From the NCBI RefSeq assembly GCF_018967865.2, contig NZ_JAHLZY020000001.1, positions 3,410,001 through 3,474,000 of the forward strand: DNA of 64,000 nt, in the 5' to 3' direction. Below are positions 28,274 to 37,515 of the stretch, piece by piece. Every line of letters starts with the position of its first letter. Position 1 is the stretch's first letter. Under the pieces are notes generated by a model. The model was not told the origin of the DNA, made no database searches, and was given only the letters and a program-made list of their open reading frames with translations. The stretch comes from Hymenobacter siberiensis (GTDB lineage Bacteria > Bacteroidota > Bacteroidia > Cytophagales > Hymenobacteraceae). A program made the position numbers and the translations under genes.

Positions 28274-29692
28274 ATGAAGCATTTTTCTTTTACGCTCCCG
28301 GGCCGCGCTGCCTATGTGGCCGCCACCGCGTTGCTGCTGAATGCCTGCGCTCCGGCTCAGGATACCCCTACTCCCACCGCTGGCCTGGACCTGAGCCACT
28401 ACCTGGCCGTGGGCGACACCTACACGGCCGGTGTGAGCGCGGGCGGCCTCACCCGCGCCAGCCAACAGTATTCTTTCCCGAACCTGCTGGCACAGCAGTT
28501 TCAGGGCATCTCGGCCGGGGCGGCCTTCACCCAGCCGCTGCTGGAAGCGGGCTCGGGCACCGGCTACCTCAACTTTGTCGATTTTATCGCCTCAGGGTTG
28601 GCGCGCACCACCCGCGTGGCCGGGCAGGCCTTCCGGGGCAACCTCATTATCACTCCCGGTACCTGCGGTACTCCCGACACGACGCGCCTGCTGGCGCGCG
28701 CTGCCACGGCCAGTGCCCTGCCCCAAAACCTGGGCATTCCCGGCATCACCCTGGCGCAGCTGGAAATAGTGGGCCTGGGCAACGAGGTCAACGCCAAGCC
28801 TGGCACGCCTTTCAACCCTTATTTTGAGCGCCTGCTGCCGGCCGCCGACAGCCGTACCTATCTGCAAGCCGTGACCGATGCGGCCGCCACAGCCACCTTC
28901 TTCACCTACTTCCAGGGCCTCGACGACCTGATGCCCTACGTGCGCAGCGGCGGCCAGTGCGGAGCCAACGCGGCCGCGCTGCCCAGCATAACCGTTATGC
29001 GAAACAATGCCCGCAAAGTGCTCGACCGCCTCACGGCCAAAGGCCAGCCGGGTGTCATCATCCGGCTGCCGGCACTCACGAGCCTACCGTTTTTGCGGGC
29101 CGGCCAGGGCCTTGGCCTGCAGGCCCGCCTGCAAGCCAGCTTTGGCGACACCGCCCGCATTTATATCGAAGACCCGATTGGCCTGCGTGGGGCCCAGCCC
29201 ATTACCAATGGCGACTATGTACTGGCCACGGCCATTGCACGCATTGGCCGCCCTACGCCCGTGGTAGTGAACGGCGCGACGCTGATGCTGCCCTACGGCC
29301 GCGACAGCCGCAATCCGGTGCGCGACGCCGACGTACTCGATAACTCCGAAGAGCTGAGCCGGATTGCGGGGGTGATGAGTAGCTACAACAATGAGCTTGA
29401 CCGCCTGGCCAGCACCATCTACAAGCTGCCCATCCTCACCCCTTCGGCCAGCACAAGCACGCTGGATTCGGAAGTACTGCTTTTTAATCAGGTAGCCGGT
29501 ATTATTTCGGTGGCCGGCGTACAATACTCATCTGAGGTGGTGCGGGGCAATTTCTTTTCGCTGGATTACTATACGCTCACGCCGCGCGGCAATGGGCTGC
29601 TGGCCAATACCATCATCGCCGCCCTCAACCGCGCCTACCGCACCAAAATCCCGGCCATCGACGTGAACAAGCTGCCGGCAACGGCACAATAG
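28274..29692 (+). CDS. SGNH/GDSL-hydrolase-like lipoprotein lacking the catalytic residues
   Basis: 472 residues from the ATG at 28274. Signal peptide with lipobox LLNAC (Cys25). The fold matches GDSL lipoproteins found next to FadL porins, but block I reads AVGDTYTAG, with Thr49 in place of the Ser nucleophile; block III reads QGLDD where GxND is expected; and block V reads LDYYTLTPRGNGLLAN where relatives have DGVHPTPRG, so the catalytic His is also Thr. It is full length without frameshift, so it is probably a binding protein rather than a decaying gene. Likely co-transcribed with the porin and attached to the outer membrane. Confidence 0.8.
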   Translation: MKHFSFTLPGRAAYVAATALLLNACAPAQDTPTPTAGLDLSHYLAVGDTYTAGVSAGGLTRASQQYSFPNLLAQQFQGISAGAAFTQPLLEAGSGTGYLNFVDFIASGLARTTRVAGQAFRGNLIITPGTCGTPDTTRLLARAATASALPQNLGIPGITLAQLEIVGLGNEVNAKPGTPFNPYFERLLPAADSRTYLQAVTDAAATATFFTYFQGLDDLMPYVRSGGQCGANAAALPSITVMRNNARKVLDRLTAKGQPGVIIRLPALTSLPFLRAGQGLGLQARLQASFGDTARIYIEDPIGLRGAQPITNGDYVLATAIARIGRPTPVVVNGATLMLPYGRDSRNPVRDADVLDNSEELSRIAGVMSSYNNELDRLASTIYKLPILTPSASTSTLDSEVLLFNQVAGIISVAGVQYSSEVVRGNFFSLDYYTLTPRGNGLLANTIIAALNRAYRTKIPAIDVNKLPATAQ

Positions 29693-29728
29693 CGTTGGTA
29701 CGACGGGTTGAGCCCATTTATTCAGCCG

Positions 29729-29782
29729 AAAAAATCTCCGTGGTTAAGCCCTCCTTTGAGGACCGAACCACGGAGATTTTTC
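29729..29782 (+). terminator. Bidirectional terminator between the GDSL lipoprotein gene and the GT39-like gene
   Basis: AAAAATCTCCGTGGTT (29730-29745) pairs perfectly with 29766-29781 around a 20-nt loop; A and T tracts on either side. Confidence 0.85.
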
Positions 29783-29871
29783 GTTGGCACAACATCCAAC
29801 TCATTCCGAAGCAGCTTTCAGCTTGATGTATGGCCGATTGAACGAGGTACTGCACCAACCTGAAAAGCACT

Positions 29872-31392
29872 CTATTTCAGCCGGTACAGTCGCAGGGGCA
29901 GTGAGTCGGCCCGAGCGGCCTGCCAGGCGGCTAGGGTTTCGGCGTAGCCCAGCCCCGTGTATTCGGAATGCTCCAGAAACAGCAGCGGCTGCTGCAGCGC
30001 CGGCTCAGACCAGCCCGCCACCGGACGCTGGGCCTGGAGCGAATCGAACCGGGCCACCCCCGTTACATGCCGGTAGCCATCGAGCAGCACGTATTGCACA
30101 CCCTGGCGGCGCAGGGCCGGCAGCTCGCGCTCGTCGGTGATAACGGTCAGGGTTTGCTGGTTATCGAGATAGGGCGCCAGGCCCAGGCTCACGGTGCTGG
30201 CTACGCGAGTGGCCCCGTGCTGCCGCAGCCACGCCGCCACCTGCGGGTAGTGCGTGGGCAGCGGCGCATAAAGCTCGCGCTGAATACGGAAAATATTCTG
30301 GCCCACTGCAGCCAGCAGCACCACGGCCAGCGCCCAGCCGGGCAGCATGCGCCGGCCGCTCAGCACGGCCAGTGCGGCCAGCGGCAGGTAGGCAAAAAAC
30401 AGTCCCCGGGGCGCTTTCACCAGCAGCGACATGCCGGCCAGCAGCAAGGCTGCCCACACCAGCAGGTAGGGCATCACCGTGCAGGTGCGCGCCTGGCGCT
30501 GCAACCGGCCTGTCCATTGCCGCAGCACCAATCCGCCCGCCAGCACCAGCCCCAGCAGCAGGAGCGGCGATTCAAAGCTGAGCAGGTAGCGCAGGTAGTA
30601 GGTAAAATCGGGGTGCAGGGCGGCTTGCCGGCCCGCCAGGTTGGGGGTGTTGGGAAAGGCAATAAGTACATAGAAAGCCGGCCAGCGGTACCATGGAAGG
30701 CCATTCAGCCACCCCAACGTGCACAGCAGCACATAAGGCAGCGCCAGAATGCCCAGCACCCGCCACCACACGCCGGGCCGCCACCACAGGCCATCGCGCT
30801 GCCACACTTCCAGCACCGCCAGAATGGGAATGGTGAGCAGAAATTTGTGGTCCACGCTCAGGCCCAGGGCCAGCCAGGCGGCTACGTGCGGCAGCGAGGC
30901 AGCCTGTGGCCGCTGCAAACGCGCCAAGTGGCTCCGCAGCAGGCCAGTGAATAGAATCAGGTTGAGGGAGCTCATGGTGAAGTCACGCCCCGAGAACGTG
31001 AGCAGCAGTGAGGTGCCGCCCAGCAACGTCAGGCCCGCCGTTTCGGGGCCGGAGAGGTTAGCTTGCCGGCTCACCCAGGCCACAAAGAAGCCCAGCCCCG
31101 TTATCCCCAGCAGCGCATTGATGGTTTGAAACGCCAAAAACCGGTGCGTGAACCCAACTACCGGCAGATAAACCAGGGAAAATGCCGGGCTGCCGTGATG
31201 GAAGAACTCGGAAAAGTCGCCGTGCGCCAACCGCTGAATTATCTGCCAGTTGTGTACCGAATCGAAGTCGAGCCCACCGGTTTCGGGTAGCCGCCAAAGC
31301 CGGCTGATGGCCACCAGCAGCAACGCCCCCAGCAGCCACCAGCAGCGGCTGGCAGATAAGGGGGCGTTATTTGCGGGAGCAGAGGTAGTCAT
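29872..31392 (-). CDS. Polytopic membrane protein, glycosyltransferase family 39-like
   Basis: 506 residues from the ATG at 31392. About ten hydrophobic segments, starting with WWLLGALLLVAISRLW near residue 20, alternate with short loops. The first periplasmic loop LPETGGLDFDSVHNWQIIQRLAHGDFSEFFHHGSPAFSLVYLP carries the Asp-containing pattern (core GGLDFDSVHNWQIIQRL) expected for the catalytic region of PMT/ArnT-type GT-C glycosyltransferases, which use lipid-linked sugars. A soluble C-terminal domain follows the last helix near residue 370. Acceptor and donor are unknown. The upstream Met at 31449 would overlap the region driving dtd, so the later start is chosen. Single gene. Confidence 0.72.
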   Translation of the reverse strand: MTTSAPANNAPLSASRCWWLLGALLLVAISRLWRLPETGGLDFDSVHNWQIIQRLAHGDFSEFFHHGSPAFSLVYLPVVGFTHRFLAFQTINALLGITGLGFFVAWVSRQANLSGPETAGLTLLGGTSLLLTFSGRDFTMSSLNLILFTGLLRSHLARLQRPQAASLPHVAAWLALGLSVDHKFLLTIPILAVLEVWQRDGLWWRPGVWWRVLGILALPYVLLCTLGWLNGLPWYRWPAFYVLIAFPNTPNLAGRQAALHPDFTYYLRYLLSFESPLLLLGLVLAGGLVLRQWTGRLQRQARTCTVMPYLLVWAALLLAGMSLLVKAPRGLFFAYLPLAALAVLSGRRMLPGWALAVVLLAAVGQNIFRIQRELYAPLPTHYPQVAAWLRQHGATRVASTVSLGLAPYLDNQQTLTVITDERELPALRRQGVQYVLLDGYRHVTGVARFDSLQAQRPVAGWSEPALQQPLLFLEHSEYTGLGYAETLAAWQAARADSLPLRLYRLK

Positions 31393-31473
31393 GGGCGGAT
31401 TGGCGCGAAGGTCGGCACGCCTGGCGCAACATTCGGCTTCATTTCCCACTTTACCCGTTTCACTTTAGAAAAT

Positions 31474-31920
31474 ATGCGTCTCGTTATTCAGCGCGTTAGC
31501 GAAGCCTCGGTCACCGTTGAGGGCCAGGTTACGGGCCAGATTGGCCCCGGCCTGCTGGTGCTGGCCGGCTTCGCCCCTACCGATAACACGGCTTCGCTCA
31601 CCTGGATGTGCCGCAAGCTGGTGCAGCTCCGCATTTTTGGCGACGACAACGGCCAGATGAACCGCAGCGTGCAGGACATCAGCGGGCAAATTCTGGTGGT
31701 GAGCCAGTTTACGCTGCTGGCCGATGCTCGCAAGGGCAACCGCCCCAGCTACATTGGAGCGGCCCCGCCCGCCGTGGCCGAGCCGCTATACGAGCAGTTT
31801 GTGGCGATGGTGGCCGCCGAGCTGGGCCGGCCCGTGCCCACCGGCATCTTCGGGGCCGATATGAAAGTCCGCCTGCTCAACGACGGCCCGGTAACCATCG
31901 TGCTCGATTCCCCGGCTTAA
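31474..31920 (+). CDS. dtd: D-aminoacyl-tRNA deacylase
   Basis: 148 residues, exact family size. Starts MRLVIQRVSEASVTVEG; contains the signature SQFTLLAD near residue 77 and the Gly-cisPro region GNRPSYIGAAPP, and ends with the second conserved block GADMKVRLLNDGPVTIVLDS. The enzyme hydrolyses D-amino acids and glycine wrongly attached to tRNA, protecting translation. Cytoplasmic homodimer. The MazG-like gene starts 22 bp after its stop, so the pair is probably one operon of house-cleaning enzymes. Confidence 0.96.
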   Translation: MRLVIQRVSEASVTVEGQVTGQIGPGLLVLAGFAPTDNTASLTWMCRKLVQLRIFGDDNGQMNRSVQDISGQILVVSQFTLLADARKGNRPSYIGAAPPAVAEPLYEQFVAMVAAELGRPVPTGIFGADMKVRLLNDGPVTIVLDSPA

Positions 31921-31942
31921 CCTCTTTCCCCAACCCGCACCC

Positions 31943-32269
31943 ATGACCATCGCAGAAGCCCAGAAAACCGTCGATACCTGGATTACGACCACCGGCGTCC
32001 GTTACTTCAACGAGCTGACCAACATGGCTATCCTCACGGAAGAAGTGGGCGAAGTGGCCCGCCTCATCTCCCGCCAGTATGGCGAGCAGTCGTTCAAGGA
32101 ATCGGATAAGGGCCGCGAGCTGGGCGACGAGCTGGCCGATGTGCTGTTCGTCGTCATCTGCCTGGCCAACCAAACCGGCATCGACCTCACCGAGGCCATG
32201 ACCCGCAACCTGGCCAAGAAAACCCAGCGCGACAGCCAGCGCCACCAGAATAACGAAAAGCTGAAGTAG
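31943..32269 (+). CDS. MazG-like nucleotide pyrophosphohydrolase
   Basis: 108 residues. The all-alpha NTP-PPase pattern is present: MAILTEEVGEVARLISR with the EEVGE metal-binding glutamates (near residue 33) and GDELADVLFVVICLAN with the second ExxD-type motif. This matches the single-domain MazG/YpjD group that removes pyrophosphate from non-canonical or damaged nucleoside triphosphates. It follows dtd by 22 bp. The C-terminus is polar (KKTQRDSQRHQNNEKLK). Exact substrate unknown. Confidence 0.9.
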   Translation: MTIAEAQKTVDTWITTTGVRYFNELTNMAILTEEVGEVARLISRQYGEQSFKESDKGRELGDELADVLFVVICLANQTGIDLTEAMTRNLAKKTQRDSQRHQNNEKLK

Positions 32270-32289
32270 TATAAGCGAATACAAAAAAC

Positions 32290-32316
32290 GTCATGCTTCG
32301 CGGCTACGCTCAGCAC
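32290..32316 (+). repeat. Dispersed GTCATGC...GCAGCATGAC-type palindrome
   Basis: GTCATGCTTCGCGGCTACGC followed by TCAGCACGAT, a variant of the family also seen at 35579-35607, 36213-36318 and 59455-59511. Located between the convergent MazG-like and comB-like genes; no separate T-tract terminator is visible there. Confidence 0.5.
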
Positions 32317-32325
32317 GATGTGCCT

Positions 32326-33045
32326 CTAAGCGTTAGCCAACCGGTCCTCCTGCCACACGGGCAGTACGTCGGCGTAGGAATCAATCCGCAGGCAGAATTC
32401 AAAATCCTTGCTGGCTTCCAGCGAGTTGAGCCGCCGGACGTGGGCCGACTGCAGCAAGTACGCGGACAAATCAGCCTTGCCGTGCTCCCACAGGTGCAGC
32501 GCAGCCAGCGTGGCATCAGAGCCGTGCACGTCGAAATCCGGGGCCAGCTGCGCGGCCAGCGCGCCACCATACACAGTGTCTTCGAGGCAAAACTGGCCTT
32601 TCCAGCCGGCGCACACCACCAGCACATCGCGCTGCTGGCGGCGGGCAAAACCGGCCACAGCGGCCAGATTCAGGAAACTGCCCACCACTACCGCCTCGGC
32701 TGCCAGCGAGCGGCGCAGAGCCGCCGTGCCGTTGGTGGTACTGATGGTAAGGGAGCGGCCGCGCACCGGCCGGGCAGCATCCAGAAAGCCGAAGGGCGAG
32801 TTGCCCAGGTCGAAGCCGGGGGCGGCCAGGCCATCGCGCTCGGCGGCGGTCAGGCTGCCGTGCTGCTGGCCGTAGGCAGCACATTCTTCCAGCGAAGCCA
32901 CCGGGAAAACGTGCGTAACCCCTTCGCCCAGCGCCGTAACAATGGTACTGGAAGCCCGCAGAATATCCACGATAACAGCCACTTTGCCGCGCAGGTCATA
33001 CAAAGGCAGCAGTTCGGGCGAAAAACAAATATCTAGTTTGGGCAC
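32326..33045 (-). CDS. comB: 2-phosphosulfolactate phosphatase family protein
   Basis: 239 residues. The ComB family pattern is visible: MPKLDICFSPELLPLYDLRGKVAVIVDILRASSTIVTAL (core VAVIVDILRASSTIVTAL), GNSPFGF, LTISTTNGTAALRR near residue 105 and VVCAGWKGQFCLEDTVYGGAL near residue 150. The archetype dephosphorylates 2-phosphosulfolactate in coenzyme M synthesis; bacterial relatives are widespread where that coenzyme is absent, so the real substrate here may be a different phosphosulfonate or phosphate ester. No other sulfonate genes lie nearby. Upstream is a heptad-repeat hairpin, and gcvT ends 5-prime to it on the same strand side. Confidence 0.85.
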   Translation of the reverse strand: MPKLDICFSPELLPLYDLRGKVAVIVDILRASSTIVTALGEGVTHVFPVASLEECAAYGQQHGSLTAAERDGLAAPGFDLGNSPFGFLDAARPVRGRSLTISTTNGTAALRRSLAAEAVVVGSFLNLAAVAGFARRQQRDVLVVCAGWKGQFCLEDTVYGGALAAQLAPDFDVHGSDATLAALHLWEHGKADLSAYLLQSAHVRRLNSLEASKDFEFCLRIDSYADVLPVWQEDRLANA

Positions 33046-33050
33046 TGTTT

Positions 33051-33137
33051 GAGTTAAGAGTTAGGAGTTAAAGGTTAAGAGTTGACCGTTGGAGACCTTA
33101 GAGTCCTTTGTCAACTCTTAACTCCTAACTTTTAACT

Positions 33138-33138
<1 letters not shown>
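33051..33138 (-). repeat. GAGTTAA heptad-repeat hairpin between gcvT and comB
   Basis: Left arm: degenerate heptads GAGTTAAGAGTTAGGAGTTA onward (33051-33086). Right arm: GTCAACTCTTAACTCCTAAC onward (33110-33138), which pairs with the left one. The right arm touches the gcvT stop codon. Same style as 476-552 and the half copy at 41463-41500, whose GAGTTAAGAGTTG overlaps the plsC stop. Confidence 0.65.
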
Positions 33139-34241
<1,103 letters not shown>

Positions 34242-34304
34242 GTATTGGACGGGTTAGCGGATGGGTGGGTAGGTGAATTGCGCTGCAAAGGTGGGGCAAA
34301 AAAG

Positions 34305-34335
34305 AAAAGCCGCTTCGGTAGGAAGCGGCTTTTTT
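34305..34335 (-). terminator. Terminator of ilvE
   Basis: AAAAGCCGCTTC (34305-34316) pairs with GAAGCGGCTTTT (34322-34333). Read on the minus strand it is 80 bp beyond the ilvE stop and is followed by a T-rich run. Confidence 0.8.
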
Positions 34336-34339
34336 AGTA

Positions 34340-34410
34340 CCGTGGACTGTTGCGAGTCCGCGAGTGGGTCGTTTAAATATCATTTACGTGCGGACTCGTA
34401 AAGTCCACGG
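34340..34410 (-). repeat. Nested palindrome of the GTGGACT/AGTCCAC family
   Basis: Outer arms CCGTGGACT (34340-34348) and AGTCCACGG (34402-34410); inner arms CGAGTCCGC and GCGGACTCG (about 34352 and 34390). Located directly after the ilvE stop, before its terminator. Related to 22125-22153 and 44450-44479. Confidence 0.65.
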
Positions 34411-34414
34411 AACA

Positions 34415-35479
34415 TTACACAGGCGCTACCCAGTTGTGCACGTCGGCACCTTCGCCAGTGCGGATGGCATCCAGGGTGGCCCCCACGCGCTTCGAGAAGG
34501 CATCGGGGCGCACAGCGGGCAGCTCGTAGTCGTGGCCCTCGTAGCCGATAACGGCAATGGGCGCAATGGTCGCGGCCGTGCCCACGCCGAAGGCTTCCTC
34601 CAGCGTACCGGCCTCCAGGGCCTCAATAATTTCGCGGCTGCTCACTTTGCGCTCTTCCACCGTCAGGCCGAAGTCGCGGGCCAGCTGCAGTACGCTGCGA
34701 CGGGTAATACCGTCGAGAATGCTGGTGCTGAGGGCAGGCGTAATCACGCGGCCATCAATCACGAAAATGGCGTTCATTGTGCCCGATTCTTCCACGTAGC
34801 GGTGCTCCGAGGCATCGGTCCAGATGAGCTGATTGTAGCCTTCCTGCTGGGCCAGCTTGGTGGGGTACATGGCTGCGCCGTAGTTGCCGGCGTTTTTGGC
34901 GTAGCCCGCGCCGCCCTCGGCCGAGCGCACGTACTTCTGCTCGAAGCGCACGCGTAGCGGCTTGCTGTAGTACAGGCCCACAGGGCAGGTGAAAATCATG
35001 AAGCGGTACGCCTCCGAAGGCCGCACGCCGATGAAGCCATCGGTGGCAAACATGAAGGGCCGGATATAGAGCGAGCTGCCCGCAAACGTGGGTACCCAGC
35101 CGGCATCAAGCTTGATAAGCTCGCGCAGACCCTGCATGAACAACTCCTCCGGAATGGTGGGCATGCACATGCGCTCGGCCGAGGCATTGAACCGCGCCCA
35201 GTTGTCGAGGGGGCGGAACAGGGCCACACCGCCGTCGGCCTGGTGGTAGGCCTTCATGCCTTCAAAAATGGCCTGGCCGTAGTGCAGGGTCGAGTTGGCG
35301 GGGCTCACCGAGATATCGCCATACGGCAGAATCTGAGCGTCCTGCCACTCGCCGTCGCGGTAGTCCACCACGAACATGTGGTCGGCGAAAGCTTTGCCGA
35401 ATTCGAGGTTCCCAAAGTCCTGCGAGGCCAGCCGCGGGGCGGTGGTTACCTGCGTGTGAATCGAAAGAGTGTCTATCAT
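34415..35479 (-). CDS. ilvE: Branched-chain amino-acid aminotransferase
   Basis: 354 residues, size and motifs of the group IIa enzyme. PLP-dependent transamination between leucine, isoleucine or valine and their 2-oxo acids. The Schiff-base Lys195 lies in GYAKNAGNYGAAM. Other blocks: LHYGQAIFEGMKAYHQADGGVALFRP (core GQAIFEGMKAY), WVPTFAGSSLYIRPFMFAT, the YVEESGTMNAIFV motif and LDGITRRSVLQLARDFG, then EAFGVGTAATIAPI near the C-terminus. Stand-alone gene with its own terminator. A GACCTTTG -7-like box lies about 90 bp upstream on the minus strand. Confidence 0.96.
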   Translation of the reverse strand: MIDTLSIHTQVTTAPRLASQDFGNLEFGKAFADHMFVVDYRDGEWQDAQILPYGDISVSPANSTLHYGQAIFEGMKAYHQADGGVALFRPLDNWARFNASAERMCMPTIPEELFMQGLRELIKLDAGWVPTFAGSSLYIRPFMFATDGFIGVRPSEAYRFMIFTCPVGLYYSKPLRVRFEQKYVRSAEGGAGYAKNAGNYGAAMYPTKLAQQEGYNQLIWTDASEHRYVEESGTMNAIFVIDGRVITPALSTSILDGITRRSVLQLARDFGLTVEERKVSSREIIEALEAGTLEEAFGVGTAATIAPIAVIGYEGHDYELPAVRPDAFSKRVGATLDAIRTGEGADVHNWVAPV

Positions 35480-35578
35480 AAGAAAGCGGTTACGGGTACG
35501 CGTGGGTGGGATTTTCCGAGTACGGAATTGGAGAGCGTGTGGGTAATTAAACGGGTATTATACGGCTGGCAAAGGTCG

Positions 35579-35607
35579 TTATGCTGTACGTAGCGGAAGC
35601 ATGACGA
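35579..35607 (+). repeat. Dispersed GTCATGC-type palindrome between ilvE and the adenosyltransferase gene
   Basis: TTATGCTGTACGTAGCGGAA followed by GCATGACGAC: ATGCT and AGCATGAC arms with a GTA-rich core. Same family as 32290, 36213 and 59455. Confidence 0.45.
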
Positions 35608-35640
35608 CTACTTTACTGTAGGCATTGAGCCTGAATGGGT

Positions 35641-36189
35641 TCACATGCGGGCCTGCCAGGTCACTTCTTCCACGCCCAGCTCGTGGGCCATGGCCCGACT
35701 CAGCACAAACAGGAAATCGGACAGGCGGTTCAGGTAAACCACCACCAATTCGGCCACAAAAGCATCCTCGGCCAGGTGAATGGCGAGGCGCTCGGCGCGG
35801 CGGCACACGCAGCGGGCTACGTGCGCGTGGCTCACGGCCGGGTGCCCGCCGGGCAGAATAAAGGCGCGCAGCTCGGGCAAATCAAGGTTCAGGCGGTCCA
35901 TTTCGTCTTCCAGCAGCGTCACGTCGGCGGCGTGCAGGTCGGGCAGCTTCATTTTCGATTTCTCTGGGTCGGCGGCCAGGGCCGAGCCGATGGTGAACAG
36001 GCGGTCCTGAATTTCCTTCAGCAGCGGCCGGCGGCCGGCATTCACCTCCTGGTCGCGCACCAGCCCGATATGGGAGTTCAGCTCATCTACCGTGCCGTAG
36101 CACTCAATGCGCAGGCTACTCTTGGGTACGCGGGTGCCGCCAATGAGCGAGGTAAGGCCTTTATCGCCGGTTTTGGTGTAGATTTTCAT
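35641..36189 (-). CDS. Cob(I)yrinic acid a,c-diamide adenosyltransferase, PduO type
   Basis: 182 residues. Adds the adenosyl group of ATP to cob(I)alamin. The PduO-type signature is complete: MKIYTKTGDKGLTSLIGGTRVPK at the N-terminus (core KTGDKGLTSLIGG, ATP-binding), ECYGTVDELNSHIGL, and the C-terminal CVCRRAERLAIHLAEDA and YLNRLSDFLFVLSRAMA. Cytoplasmic trimer in relatives. No other cobalamin gene is present, so it probably serves salvage and B12-dependent enzymes elsewhere. Flanked on both sides by dispersed palindromes. Confidence 0.94.
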   Translation of the reverse strand: MKIYTKTGDKGLTSLIGGTRVPKSSLRIECYGTVDELNSHIGLVRDQEVNAGRRPLLKEIQDRLFTIGSALAADPEKSKMKLPDLHAADVTLLEDEMDRLNLDLPELRAFILPGGHPAVSHAHVARCVCRRAERLAIHLAEDAFVAELVVVYLNRLSDFLFVLSRAMAHELGVEEVTWQARM

Positions 36190-36212
36190 TTTGATTGATA
36201 ATTTATTTGACC

Positions 36213-36318
36213 GTCATACAGAGCGCAGCGCAGCATCTTGCCCGCTACCACTAACAAAAGCCACCCTTGCAGGTCGATTACTATTGCGGGCAAAATGCTT
36301 CGCTGCGCTCTGCATGAT
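36213..36318 (+). repeat. Long dispersed palindrome, GTCATACAGAGCGC... family
   Basis: Left arm 36213-36245 (GTCATACAGAGCGCAGCGCA then GCATCTTGCCCGC) pairs with right arm 36286-36318 (GCGGGCAAAATGCTTCGCTG then CGCTCTGCATGAT) with a 40-nt loop. Largest of the GTCATGC family in the window. Confidence 0.75.
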
Positions 36319-36333
36319 GTTATGTTCCACAAC

Positions 36334-37053
36334 TCAGTGGCCGACTACGGCATGCTTCATAATATCGCGGTTGATTTCATCCGTTTCCACCAACCCGTCG
36401 CGCAGACGCACGATGCGGTGGGCGTAGCGGGCGATATCCTCTTCGTGCGTCACCATAATAATGGTATTGCCCTTGTCGTACAGCGCCTCAAACAGGTCCA
36501 TGATTTCGTGGCTGGTTTTTGAGTCGAGGGCACCGGTGGGTTCGTCGGCCAGTAGCACGCTGGGGTTGTTCACGAGAGCGCGGGCAATGGCTACGCGCTG
36601 ACGCTGGCCGCCGCTCAGCTCATTGGGGCGGTGCGAGGCCCGGTCGGCCAGGCCCACGGCGCGCAGGCTTTCGAGGGCGCGCTCGGTGCGCTCGCGCTTG
36701 CTCAGGCCGGCATAGATGAGCGGCAGGGCCACATTATCGAGGGCGCTGGCGCGGGGCAGCAGGTTGAAGCTCTGGAAAACGAAGCCGATTTCCTTGTTAC
36801 GCACTTCGGCCAGCTGGTTGTCGCTCATCCGGCTCACATCCTGCCCATTGAGGATGTACTGGCCTTTAGTAGGCGTATCGAGGCAGCCAATGATGTTCAT
36901 CAGCGTTGACTTGCCCGAGCCCGACGGCCCCATAAACGCCACGTATTCACCGCGCGGGATTTTGATGGTAACCGAACGCAGCGCGTTGATTACCTCCGCG
37001 CCCATCACATAGGATTTGGCGATGTCAGTGGTTTCAATAACGTTCGGATTCAT
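36334..37053 (-). CDS. ABC transporter ATP-binding protein, MacB/LolD type
   Basis: 239 residues. Walker [10 protein letters not shown] near residue 42, Q-loop [11 protein letters not shown], signature [15 protein letters not shown], Walker [13 protein letters not shown] and switch His in IMVTHEED. The [20 protein letters not shown] start and [12 protein letters not shown] region are characteristic of the MacB/LolD/FtsE-like exporters, which pair with a MacB-type permease. No permease is adjacent; upstream lies the TPR gene 12 bp away, now split by an IS. The ATPase was probably co-transcribed with plsC-gatC-TPR, so the insertion may reduce its expression. Confidence 0.93.
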   Translation of the reverse strand: MNPNVIETTDIAKSYVMGAEVINALRSVTIKIPRGEYVAFMGPSGSGKSTLMNIIGCLDTPTKGQYILNGQDVSRMSDNQLAEVRNKEIGFVFQSFNLLPRASALDNVALPLIYAGLSKRERTERALESLRAVGLADRASHRPNELSGGQRQRVAIARALVNNPSVLLADEPTGALDSKTSHEIMDLFEALYDKGNTIIMVTHEEDIARYAHRIVRLRDGLVETDEINRDIMKHAVVGH

Positions 37054-37065
37054 GGGGAGAGGGGC

Positions 37066-37506
37066 TTATTGCAGAGGTGAGGAAGGAGGCGCTTGGGAGA
37101 AGGACGCACCAGCAGCCGCACGGGCTGCCTGACGGGTGGCATACTCGGTTGCTAAAGTAGCATAGGTATCGGGCGGCAGCAGCCGGCGCAGCTGGGCCAG
37201 GGCATCGGCGGCGTACTCGGTCAGGCCGGCATCGGCGGCGGCCAGCACGTAGGCCTTCAACAGCGGCAGCGACTGCGGGTTTTCATCGAGCCCGGTGCGC
37301 AGGGCCGAGTAGGCGGCCGTGTAATCGTGGCGTCGCGTGTAAAAGTTGGCCGCCGCCAGGATGGCCGGGGCGTTGAACGGCGCTTCGCGCACGATGCGCT
37401 GGTAAAGCTGTTTCTCCACAGCCGGCTGGTTGCGCAGTCGAGCCAAAACAGCGTTTCCGTAGAGTTCGACACCGACTGGCAAAGATTCTTTTGAGTAAGG
37501 ACTTGT
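37066..37506 (-). pseudogene. 3-prime part of the TPR membrane-protein gene, cut off by the IS
   Basis: 146 codons plus stop. When the IS and one copy of the 9-bp target duplication are removed, the reading frame runs unbroken from the 5-prime part: ..KKIVGYT joins TSPYSKESLPVGVELYGNAV. The fragment holds further TPR-like helices (NAPAILAAANFYTRRHDYTAAYSALRTGL) and a low-complexity end. It has no start codon of its own near the break, so it is not expected to be made unless from an internal start. The intact gene would encode 965 residues. Confidence 0.93.
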
Positions 37507-37515
37507 CGTATAACC

